Shown here piece by piece: positions 1 through 5,532 of a DNA stretch of 5,532 bases. The number at the start of each line of letters is the position of its first letter. Position 1 is the stretch's first letter. The notes under the pieces were generated by a model. That model had not been told where the DNA came from, searched no databases, and worked only from the letters and a program-made list of their open reading frames with translations. The translations under genes were made by a program, and so were the position numbers. This DNA comes from an uncultured Lachnospiraceae bacterium (GTDB lineage: Bacteria > Bacillota > Clostridia > Lachnospirales > Lachnospiraceae): positions 1-5,532 of the forward strand of contig CAJUFQ010000043.1 of assembly GCA_910585625.1 (NCBI GenBank), in the 5' to 3' direction.

Positions 1-2
1 GT

Positions 3-10
3 CTCCTTTT
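3..10 (-). promoter_or_regulatory. Shine-Dalgarno of a gene starting beyond the left edge
   Basis: Read on the minus strand this is AAAAGGAG, a strong ribosome binding site, followed by only two more bases before the window ends. It lies about 64 bases past the stop of the PqqD-like gene and points the same way. I infer a third minus-strand gene, probably in the same operon as the OPT transporter, whose start codon lies just outside the window. Its product cannot be known from here. Confidence 0.5.
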
Positions 11-18
11 TACCTATC

Positions 19-55
19 AGGGGCAAAAATCGTTATTTCCCGACTGCCCCTTTTT
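19..55 (+). terminator. Inverted repeat with T-run, possible plus-strand terminator
   Basis: AGGGGCA (19-25) pairs with TGCCCCT (45-51), a 7-bp G+C-rich stem around a 19-base loop. A further TCG/CGA pair (30-32 with 41-43) is possible inside the loop. The right arm runs into TTTTT (51-55), so the intrinsic-terminator signature is on the plus strand. It would stop a transcript entering from the left, against the direction of the neighbouring genes. On the minus strand no T-run follows the stem; there the hairpin would sit in the spacer ahead of the next gene in the operon. The long loop makes this a moderate terminator at best. Confidence 0.45.
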
Positions 56-73
56 GACTTAGAAATGGTACTG

Positions 74-421
74 TCATTTCTTCTTCACGTAACCTATGAA
101 CTTGTTCTGGTACAGAATCTGGATGTATTTGACAAGCCGTGGAACCAAAGGCTCGGCTTCTTCGCCGAACTGTGCGGATACAAGCTTGGATATCTCATGT
201 ACATCGCGTGCGCCGTCCATCTGCTGCCAGACGTAGCTCCCATATCTGTCGAGCGATATATGGCTGATGCGGGGACGTTTGAAAACCTTTTGCGCAAGCC
301 AGTTGTAAAAGCCTTTGTTCACCACATGGACGGTGACAATGCCTTTCTTGTCTGCATCCCAGGTGTACTGCGGGTTGCAGACCGGAATGAAATCCATGAA
401 ATTTTTTTTCGTTTTGCCCAC
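74..421 (-). CDS. PqqD-like family protein
   Basis: This is a 115-residue soluble protein with the PqqD-family pattern: an N-terminal beta-rich part (about residues 11-35, FIPVCNPQYTWDAD then GIVTVHVV), a central LDRYGSYVWQQMDG (57-70), and a helical tail built around VHEISKLV and a second helix at about 90-105. In the family, PqqD is a winged-helix peptide-binding protein (RiPP recognition element) that presents a precursor peptide to a radical-SAM enzyme. No such enzyme or precursor is visible here. The start is GTG at 421. AAGG overlaps the stop codon of the OPT gene nine bases upstream, which suggests translational coupling. An ATG at residue 9 lacks a binding site. The basic end (VKKK) is unremarkable. 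Its partnership with the transporter is suggested by position only; family membership is judged from pattern, not a profile search. Confidence 0.8.
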   Translation of the reverse strand: MGKTKKNFMDFIPVCNPQYTWDADKKGIVTVHVVNKGFYNWLAQKVFKRPRISHISLDRYGSYVWQQMDGARDVHEISKLVSAQFGEEAEPLVPRLVKYIQILYQNKFIGYVKKK

Positions 422-430
422 AGATTCGCC

Positions 431-2374
431 TTAACCTTTCGCTTTCTTTGATTTACGGTAGCAGAAGGACCATAAGGAGAAGGTCAGCAATGCGAATGCA
501 ATAAGCCCTATGATGTTGCCGACGTTAGGGTCTGCAAGCACAGGAATCGCTCCGGGAAGGAAAGAGCCGACAAGGTCGCCGATATTGCTGCCGTTATATG
601 GAATGATTGCCAGGATTGCAAGGAAGATACCTACAAGGCCTTCTCCTGCAATCAAGCCGGAGGAGAACAGTATGCCGTTGGCATCTGCATCTTTCTTCTC
701 TTTTTCGCTGGCATTCTTTTTCTTTTCTACAATCAGTTTCACGATACCGCCGACCATCATCGGTGTACTCAGATGGATGGGCAGATATAAACCGATGGCG
801 AACGGAAGCACTGGGATGCCCAGAATTTCTACGACAATCGCAATGAATGCACCGATACCAACCAAGGTCCAAGGAAGGTTCCCGTCCATAACGCCCTCAA
901 CAATCATCTTCATCAGTGTTGCCTGAGGAGCCGGGAGCTGCGGCGTGCCATAGCCCCATGCCAGATGCAGCAGATACAGCACTCCGCCGATGGCAAGTGA
1001 GGATGCAAATACACCGACAAGCTCGCCAATCTGCTGTTTCTTAGGAGTCGCCCCTAAGATATAGCCGGTCTTCAAGTCCTGTGAGGTGTCGCCTGCGATT
1101 GCCGCAACGATACAGATGACGCCGCCGATAGCGATGGCAGCTGTCATACCGGGCTGCCCGGTCATGCCGGTTGCTTTTAAGGCGATGGTGGATACTAACA
1201 GCGTTGCAATCGTCATACCGGAAACCGGGTTGTTGCTGCTTCCGACAAGTCCTACCATACGGGAGGAGACTGTTGCGAAGAAGAAGCCGAAGATGACAAT
1301 CAGGAGCGCGCCGAATAAGTTGATGGGGATTACCGGGATAAGCCAGATTGCAAGCGTAAGTATGGCAATGCCAATCAGGATTACTTTGATATTCAGATCC
1401 TGGTTGGTGCGCTCGTCCGTGACATCACCCGTGCCGAAGCCTTTCATAGCTTCACGGAAGGTCTTGATAATCAGCGGTAATGATTTAATCAGGCTCATGA
1501 CGCCGCCGCATGCAACTGCGCCTGCGCCGATGTATTTGATATAGTTTGTCCAGATTGCGAAAGAGCCGCCGTCTGCATAGAGGGTCTCGATGCTGACGTC
1601 TGCCGGGAACATAACGATATCACCGCCAAATAACACGATCAATGGCATTAACACGAACCAGCCCAGAATACCGCCGCAGAATAGGTAGGAAGAAATCTTA
1701 GGCCCGCAGATGTAGCCCACGCCAAGCAGTGCGGGAAGGACATCCATGCCGATGCCGGAGCCTCTGTATGCCGGGATTTCATAATGAACCTCACTGGGGA
1801 ATGTCTTGAGCCCGTCTGTGATGAACTTGTATGCTGCCGCAATGCCCAGGCCGGCAAATACCGTGGAGGCTTTTGAGCCGCCTTCTTCGCCCGCCATCAG
1901 CACTTCGGCGCATGCCTTTCCTTCCGGGTACGGAAGTGTGCCATGCTCCTGCACAATCAGCGCTTTCCGCAGCGGAACCATGAAGAGGATACCGAGTGCG
2001 CCGCCAATAAATGCGATAACGGCAATCTCAATCAAGGATGGGGAAGAAGTACCCCATTCGCCTGCCCACAGGAACAGCGCCGGCAAGGTGAAGATTGTAC
2101 CTGCCGCTACGGATTCCCCGGCGGAACCGATGGTCTGCACCATGTTGTTCTCAAGGATGGAATCTTTTTTTAAAATCATGCGGATGATTCCCATGGAAAG
2201 AACCGCTGCCGGAATAGATGCTGATACCGTCATCCCCACGCGGAGGCCGAGGTATGCGTTTGCTCCGCCGAAGATAACTGCCAGGATGATTCCCAATATA
2301 ATGGAAGTCGCCGTGAATTCCGGGAGTGTCTTGTTAGCGGGAACAAAAGGTTTGAATTCTTTGTTCTCATTCAT
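431..2374 (-). CDS. OPT family oligopeptide transporter
   Basis: This 647-residue polytopic membrane protein matches the bacterial branch of the OPT (oligopeptide transporter) family, which imports small peptides or metal chelates, usually driven by protons. Family landmarks visible in order are GGANAYLGLRVGMTVSASIP (36-55), TIGSAGESVAAG (81-92), PYPEGKACAEVL (148-159), SSNNPVSGMTIATLL (379-393), AGDTSQDLKTGYILGATPKK (427-446), PVLPFAIGLYLPI (521-533) and SSGLIAGEGLVGI (571-583). A charged, lysine-rich cytoplasmic-type loop lies at about 550-565 (KKKNASEKEKKDAD). The length is normal for the family and the frame is intact. ATG at 2374 is chosen because AAAAGGAGAG ends eight bases upstream. 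The frame can be opened 14 codons further to a TTG, but that TTG overlaps the promoter -10 and has no binding site. It is first in a minus-strand operon with the PqqD-like gene. The substrate cannot be read from the sequence. Confidence 0.95.
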   Translation of the reverse strand: MNENKEFKPFVPANKTLPEFTATSIILGIILAVIFGGANAYLGLRVGMTVSASIPAAVLSMGIIRMILKKDSILENNMVQTIGSAGESVAAGTIFTLPALFLWAGEWGTSSPSLIEIAVIAFIGGALGILFMVPLRKALIVQEHGTLPYPEGKACAEVLMAGEEGGSKASTVFAGLGIAAAYKFITDGLKTFPSEVHYEIPAYRGSGIGMDVLPALLGVGYICGPKISSYLFCGGILGWFVLMPLIVLFGGDIVMFPADVSIETLYADGGSFAIWTNYIKYIGAGAVACGGVMSLIKSLPLIIKTFREAMKGFGTGDVTDERTNQDLNIKVILIGIAILTLAIWLIPVIPINLFGALLIVIFGFFFATVSSRMVGLVGSSNNPVSGMTIATLLVSTIALKATGMTGQPGMTAAIAIGGVICIVAAIAGDTSQDLKTGYILGATPKKQQIGELVGVFASSLAIGGVLYLLHLAWGYGTPQLPAPQATLMKMIVEGVMDGNLPWTLVGIGAFIAIVVEILGIPVLPFAIGLYLPIHLSTPMMVGGIVKLIVEKKKNASEKEKKDADANGILFSSGLIAGEGLVGIFLAILAIIPYNGSNIGDLVGSFLPGAIPVLADPNVGNIIGLIAFALLTFSLWSFCYRKSKKAKG

Positions 2375-2406
2375 TCTATTTACTCTCCTTTTCTTTTTAT
2401 ATAAGC

Positions 2407-2435
2407 ATTTTAACAAAATTGTAATAAAATGTCTA
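2407..2435 (-). promoter_or_regulatory. Promoter of the OPT/PqqD-like operon
   Basis: On the minus strand, TAGACA (2435-2430) and TAAAAT (2412-2407) are separated by exactly 17 bases. The bases TGT directly before the -10 give an extended -10 (TGTTAAAAT). Transcription would begin near 2400, leaving a short leader of roughly 26 bases that contains the AAAAGGAGAG binding site. The stretch is very A+T rich, as expected for a sigma-A promoter. This placement also rules out the longer TTG-started version of the OPT gene. Confidence 0.7.
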
Positions 2436-2449
2436 CTTTTTCATAGTTT

Positions 2450-2477
2450 TTGCGCTTTCCTAATTTTGTAATATAAA
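2450..2477 (+). promoter_or_regulatory. Weak candidate upstream plus-strand promoter
   Basis: TTGCGC (2450-2455) and TATAAA (2472-2477) are spaced by 16 bases in A+T-rich sequence. If used, transcription would start near 2484 and place the folded element at 2511-2602 in a leader of about 230 bases in front of the NSS transporter. The -35 is a poor match and A+T-rich DNA produces such matches by chance, so this is only a candidate. Confidence 0.25.
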
Positions 2478-2510
2478 TTATTTGTTAATAAGACCGAAAT
2501 CTTACATTAA

Positions 2511-2602
2511 TTTTGGCGGGAGCCATGTTGTCTTTGCCGCATAAGCGGCAAGAGCTTTTGAACGAGTAAATATATTCGCGTGGCAGCCCCTTTTGGCGCC
2601 AA
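2511..2602 (+). other. Structured element with three-way-junction-like fold, unknown class
   Basis: Two perfect tetraloop hairpins lie side by side: TTGCCGC-ATAA-GCGGCAA (2534-2551) and CGAGTA-AATA-TATTCG (2563-2578, one G-T pair). They are enclosed by GCCA (2522-2525) with TGGC (2581-2584), then GGG (2518-2520) with CCC (2587-2589), then TTGGC (2513-2517) with GCCAA (2598-2602). The G-T pair in the second hairpin and a T2533-G2552 extension of the first are wobble pairs only if the plus strand is the RNA, which favours a leader of the NSS transporter gene or a small RNA. No T-run follows, so it is not a simple terminator. I compared it from memory with common riboswitch, T-box and small-RNA consensus motifs and found no match. 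Pairings were found by eye and no energy was computed. Confidence 0.45.
2593..2602. repeat. Perfect palindrome TTGGCGCCAA, possible operator
   Basis: This 10-base sequence is its own reverse complement, and a half copy (TTTTGGCG) occurs both at 2511-2518 and at 2591-2598, 80 bases apart. It lies between the two divergent promoters, 50 bases upstream of the -35 of the NSS gene promoter. It could be a binding site for a dimeric regulator. It also supplies the right arm of the outer helix of the folded element, so the two readings compete. I do not recognise the regulator. Confidence 0.35.
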
Positions 2603-2651
2603 TAATATCAGCTATAAAACTACAAAATACAGAAACCAGAGAAAGTTAGGA

Positions 2652-2680
2652 TTGTAAAATGCCTGAAAAGTAAGTACAAT
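2652..2680 (+). promoter_or_regulatory. Promoter of the NSS transporter gene
   Basis: TTGTAA (2652-2657) and TACAAT (2675-2680) are separated by exactly 17 bases, a good sigma-A match. Transcription would begin near 2687, giving a leader of about 28 bases that carries AGGAGAG (2704-2710) just before the start codon. Transcripts from here would not include the folded element upstream, so the element could act only as DNA or through a longer transcript. Confidence 0.65.
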
Positions 2681-2714
2681 AGAAGATAAAGTACAGGAAG
2701 GATAGGAGAGAACA

Positions 2715-4118
2715 ATGGAAAAACAAAAAAGAAATTCATTTTCAGGCTCAGTTGGTTTTGTCCTGGCGGCAGCGGGAAGCGCCGTAGGGCTGGGAAACAT
2801 CTGGAGGTTTCCCTATTTGGCGGCAAAGGACGGAGGAGGGCTTTACCTGGTCATTTACCTGGTCTTGGCGTTGACCTTTGGCTTTACGCTGCTGGTGACT
2901 GAGATTGCGATTGGCAGGAAGACGAAGCAGAGCCCATTGACTGCATATAGCAAGCTGCGCCCTAAGTGGGGATTTTTGGGGATTCTGGCTTGTCTGGTAC
3001 CCATCATCATCCTGCCATATTATTGCGTAATCGGAGGATGGGTGTTAAAATATTTCCTTGCCTACCTTACGGGCGAGGGTATGCAGGCTGCGGGAGACGA
3101 CTATTTCACCGGGTTTATCACGCAGGACGTTTCCCCGATGGTTTTACTGGTAATTTTCCTTGCCGTGGTGTCCATCGTCATTATTCTTGGCGTCAATAAC
3201 GGGATTGAGAAATTTTCAAAGGTTTTAATGCCCTTGCTTATCCTGCTTGTTGTGGGGATTGCCGTATTTTCACTGACGATTTCCCATACGGATGCCCAGG
3301 GCGTCACCAGGACAGGGCTTGAGGGCCTTAAGATCTATGTGGTGCCGGATTTCAGCGGGATTACGGTGAAAGGCTTTTTCACAGTGCTGTTAGATGCCAT
3401 GGGGCAGCTGTTTTTCAGCCTCAGCGTTGCCATGGGTATCATGGTGGCCTATGGCTCTTATGTAAAGGATGAGGATAACCTGGTACGCTCCATCAACCAG
3501 ATTGAGATATTCGATACGGTTGTGGCATTCCTCGCCGGAGTCATGATTATCCCGGCAGTATTCACATTCATGGGCAGGGAAGGGATGGAAGCATCCGGGC
3601 CGAGCCTGATGTTCGTCTCATTGCCGAAGGTATTTGCAGCTATGGGCAAAGTCGGCAATGTGGTGGGCTGCCTGTTCTTTGCCATGGTGCTTTTTGCTGC
3701 TTTAACAAGCGCTATCTCCGTAATGGAGGCGGTGGTTTCCAGCCTGATGGATAAATTCCATCTGTCGAGGCTCAAGGCATCCCTCATTGAAATGGGCGTT
3801 GCGCTTCTCGGCGGGGTGGCAGTGTGCCTTGGTTATAACAAGTGGTACTTTGAGCTTAAGCTGCCCAATGGAGCTGTAGGGCAGATTCTGGACATCATGG
3901 ATTACCTGAGCAACAACCTCTTCATGCCGCTGGTAGCAATCGGCACTTGTATCCTGGTCGGCTGGATATTAAAGCCGAAAACCATCGTTGACGAGGTAGA
4001 GAAGGGCGGAGCCAAGTTTGGCAGGCGCAGGCTCTATATCGTGATGGTAAAATATGTCGCGCCGGTATTGCTGGTAATCCTGCTGCTCAAATCAGTAGGG
4101 ATACTGACTGTCATTTAG
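2715..4118 (+). CDS. Sodium-dependent NSS/SNF-family amino acid transporter
   Basis: This 467-residue protein belongs to the neurotransmitter:sodium symporter family, importing an amino acid with sodium across the cytoplasmic membrane. The family signature in TM1 is clear: AGSAVGLGNIWRFPY (20-34), then AAKDGGG (36-42), with a conserved Glu at TEIAIGR (62-68). The unwound TM6 region is FFSLSVAMG (233-241), and TM8 carries the ALTS sequence (329-332) whose Thr/Ser bind sodium in LeuT. Hydrophobic segments fall at roughly 12-37, 42-66, 86-112, 142-160, 167-188, 218-248, 262-288, 309-341, 352-374, 391-418 and 441-465. That gives eleven, as in Tyt1 and MhsT rather than the twelve of LeuT. LeuT Asn21 is replaced by Ser (S22), common in bacterial members. 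The ATG at 2715 follows AGGAGAG at good spacing. No terminator is seen after the stop. The substrate is unknown. Confidence 0.95.
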   Translation: MEKQKRNSFSGSVGFVLAAAGSAVGLGNIWRFPYLAAKDGGGLYLVIYLVLALTFGFTLLVTEIAIGRKTKQSPLTAYSKLRPKWGFLGILACLVPIIILPYYCVIGGWVLKYFLAYLTGEGMQAAGDDYFTGFITQDVSPMVLLVIFLAVVSIVIILGVNNGIEKFSKVLMPLLILLVVGIAVFSLTISHTDAQGVTRTGLEGLKIYVVPDFSGITVKGFFTVLLDAMGQLFFSLSVAMGIMVAYGSYVKDEDNLVRSINQIEIFDTVVAFLAGVMIIPAVFTFMGREGMEASGPSLMFVSLPKVFAAMGKVGNVVGCLFFAMVLFAALTSAISVMEAVVSSLMDKFHLSRLKASLIEMGVALLGGVAVCLGYNKWYFELKLPNGAVGQILDIMDYLSNNLFMPLVAIGTCILVGWILKPKTIVDEVEKGGAKFGRRRLYIVMVKYVAPVLLVILLLKSVGILTVI

Positions 4119-4173
4119 TGGCTGGGAGGTACGCGGGCGTGGGCATCTATGAGACATCAGGGGGAAAGACATT

Positions 4174-4908
4174 ATGAAAATAGTGGTCTGCGATGACTGC
4201 GTGAAAGATTTGCAGCAGATTGAGCGGTTGCTGAAAAAATATATGGAAATGGCTGCAGGCATCCGTTTTGACGTGGAGAAATATACGGATGCCTGCGCCT
4301 TGTATGAAGAGATTTCTCAGGGCCGGGCGGCAGATGTCTATATCCTGGACATGATTATGTCGGAAAAGACAGGGATTGACATAGGAAGCGTAATTCGGCA
4401 GACAGGCAGCGGAGGAGTGATAATTTACGCCACTACCTCTGCTGATTTTGCGTTGGAGGCATATGGGGTCCATGCGGCGCGGTATCTCCTAAAGCCGGTC
4501 AGTGAAGAGCATTTTTTTGAGGCGATGGATTTTGCGCTGTCCCATAAAAAACCAGAGAAGCATCTGCTGTTTCCGATAAAGACGAAGGAAGGTACGGTCA
4601 CCGTGCCATATACGAAGATTGAATATATTGAGAACTATTCACGGACGCTTAACGTGTTTCTGACAGGCCAGGAAAATATACGGAGCATTTTCATCCGTAA
4701 ATCATTTGATGAGGAGATTAAAGAGATAGCAGGGGACAGAAGCTTCCTGCGCATCCACAAGTCATTTCTGATAAATATGAACCATGTAAAAAAGCTGGGA
4801 CAGGGAGAGGTCATCATGGAGAGCGGTAAGCGGATTCCAATCAGCAAGAATAGGGCTGCTGAGGTTAAGAGAGAGTACCTGATGTTTGTCTCTGATTGCT
4901 ATAGATAG
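4174..4908 (+). CDS. LytTR-family response regulator, AgrA/ComE-like
   Basis: This 244-residue two-component response regulator has a receiver domain at about 1-122 and a LytTR DNA-binding domain at about 132-240. The receiver has the acidic pair D7/D8, the phospho-acceptor D59 in YILDM, a switch Thr near T87 in IIYATTSADFALEAY, and K107 in YLLKP, so it looks fully functional. The LytTR domain carries the family hallmarks IEYIENYSRTLNVFL (149-163), FLRIHKSFLINMNHV (191-205) and a final ISKNRAAEVKREYL. Such proteins bind short direct repeats upstream of target genes, often for peptide sensing, bacteriocins or transport. ATG at 4174 follows AGGGGGA (4159-4165). The gene starts 55 bases after the NSS transporter stop with no visible terminator between them, and its stop codon overlaps the binding site of the next gene. 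The partner is the sensor that follows. The target genes are not known. Confidence 0.93.
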   Translation: MKIVVCDDCVKDLQQIERLLKKYMEMAAGIRFDVEKYTDACALYEEISQGRAADVYILDMIMSEKTGIDIGSVIRQTGSGGVIIYATTSADFALEAYGVHAARYLLKPVSEEHFFEAMDFALSHKKPEKHLLFPIKTKEGTVTVPYTKIEYIENYSRTLNVFLTGQENIRSIFIRKSFDEEIKEIAGDRSFLRIHKSFLINMNHVKKLGQGEVIMESGKRIPISKNRAAEVKREYLMFVSDCYR

Positions 4909-4918
4909 GGGGAGTGGC

Positions 4919-5532
4919 ATGTATTTCAAGAGTATATCTTATTTGATAAGCCATATATTCCTGATGCTGTTCATGTATCTGTTTATCGCGCATCGCTACT
5001 CTAAGGCGAAGACGGCTGGAATCTGCTTTGCATCTTTCTGCACGCTGAATATCACAGACATCATCAAACTGCAGATTTTTGCAGACAGCAGCCTGTGCTA
5101 TGTATTGGTGACCGTATTGCAGATACTCGTGACACAGTTCACAGGGATTTTCATCGCCAGGAAGAGGGGGAGCAAGGTATTTTTTATGGGACTCAGCGCA
5201 TCCAGCTATGTGATAGCAGGGAGCATAGCGGCGACAATCCTAAATATCTGGACAAATAATGAACCCATATCCCTGATAGGCAGCATTGCGGTCCATGCCG
5301 GCATCCTGGTTATCTTGTGCGCCAGGATTAGGGAGATTGGGCTTAGGTATCAGGAAAATGAAGCTATCGAGGGAAAGTGGGAACTATGCCTGATTCCCGT
5401 GCTTTTCTACTGTAGTTTTTCCTGCCTTGCATTTTTCCCATATACGTTAGAGGATAGCCCGCAGAATATTTTGGGCGTCATCCTTTTTATCCTTACCATG
5501 TTCATATCGTATATGGTGGCGCTCAGGTATCT
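4919..5532 (+). CDS. Sensor histidine kinase, membrane domain only (cut by window edge)
   Basis: An open frame begins at ATG 4919 and runs without a stop through 204 codons to the edge. The start is firm: AGGGGGAG (4907-4914) overlaps the regulator's stop codon, which implies translational coupling. The visible part is almost all membrane, with about six or seven hydrophobic segments near residues 5-24, 33-50, 59-79, 88-111, 117-136, 155-175 and 182-203, separated by short basic loops such as ARKRGSK (80-86) and ARIREIGLRY (135-144). This architecture, directly after a LytTR regulator, is typical of AgrC-like GHKL sensor kinases, whose dimerisation and ATPase domains would follow outside the window. 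No kinase motif is visible, so the assignment rests on topology and context. Another multi-pass membrane partner is possible. Confidence 0.7.
   Translation, partial: MYFKSISYLISHIFLMLFMYLFIAHRYSKAKTAGICFASFCTLNITDIIKLQIFADSSLCYVLVTVLQILVTQFTGIFIARKRGSKVFFMGLSASSYVIAGSIAATILNIWTNNEPISLIGSIAVHAGILVILCARIREIGLRYQENEAIEGKWELCLIPVLFYCSFSCLAFFPYTLEDSPQNILGVILFILTMFISYMVALRY

Noticed and set aside
65..451. Plus-strand open frame of 128 residues opposite the PqqD-like gene
   Set aside because: The minus-strand reading gives a recognisable PqqD-like protein with operon context. The plus-strand frame has no binding site and extends antisense into the end of the OPT gene.
2374..2416. Longer OPT protein starting at TTG 2416
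   Set aside because: The extra 14 residues are encoded by the promoter -10 and the Shine-Dalgarno sequence itself, and the TTG has no binding site.
1806..2471. Plus-strand open frame of 221 residues opposite the OPT gene
   Set aside because: It is a shadow of the OPT gene. The translation is low complexity with no recognisable domain, it has no binding site, and it runs through the OPT start and promoter.
2534..2558. Intrinsic terminator formed by the TTGCCGC/GCGGCAA hairpin
   Set aside because: The stem is good, but it is followed by GAGC and then only four T residues, and the minus strand has no T-run either.
2525..2569. Short leader-peptide frame of 14 codons in the intergenic region
   Set aside because: The GGGAG before the ATG is only about two bases away, which is too close. 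The codons show no run of one amino acid as expected for attenuation, and the bases are better explained by the hairpin.
2642..2650. AAAGTTAGG, resembling a LytTR-domain half-site, just before the NSS promoter
   Set aside because: These regulators bind two repeats about 21 bases apart, and no second copy occurs at that distance on either side. A single 9-base degenerate match is expected by chance.
1..5532. CRISPR arrays, tRNA or rRNA genes, insertion sequences
   Set aside because: I saw no regularly spaced repeats, no tRNA cloverleaf or rRNA-like segment, and no transposase or terminal inverted repeats of an insertion sequence.

Overview
The window suggests a low-to-moderate G+C Firmicute, most likely a gut-type clostridium such as a Lachnospiraceae member. 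This is inferred from strong AGGAG-type ribosome binding sites, sigma-A-like promoters, an AgrA-like LytTR regulator paired with a multi-membrane sensor, and the types of transporter present. The taxonomic placement comes from gene style, not from a marker gene.

The layout is two divergent units around a 340-bp control region. On the minus strand, reading leftward, lie an OPT-family transporter (2374 to 431) and a small PqqD-like protein (421 to 74). After them, a Shine-Dalgarno sequence at the extreme left edge implies a third gene starting just outside the window. On the plus strand lie a sodium-coupled NSS/SNF-family amino acid transporter (2715-4118), a LytTR response regulator (4174-4908), and the membrane part of a probable GHKL-type sensor histidine kinase (4919 to the edge, incomplete).

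The region between the divergent units (2375-2714) holds a good minus-strand promoter for the OPT operon and a good plus-strand promoter for the NSS transporter. Between them is a compact fold (2511-2602): two tetraloop hairpins enclosed by nested closing helices, like a three-way junction. Its wobble pairs favour the plus strand. A perfect 10-bp palindrome, TTGGCGCCAA, forms its right end. I cannot match the fold to a riboswitch class that I know, and it is the least explained part of the window.

Functionally, both units look like importers of peptides or amino acids. The PqqD-like protein belongs to a fold known for binding peptides in RiPP biosynthesis, yet no radical-SAM gene or precursor is visible, so its role next to an OPT transporter is open. 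The two-component pair follows the NSS transporter without a visible terminator and may be partly co-transcribed with it. Whether it controls the transporter is inference.
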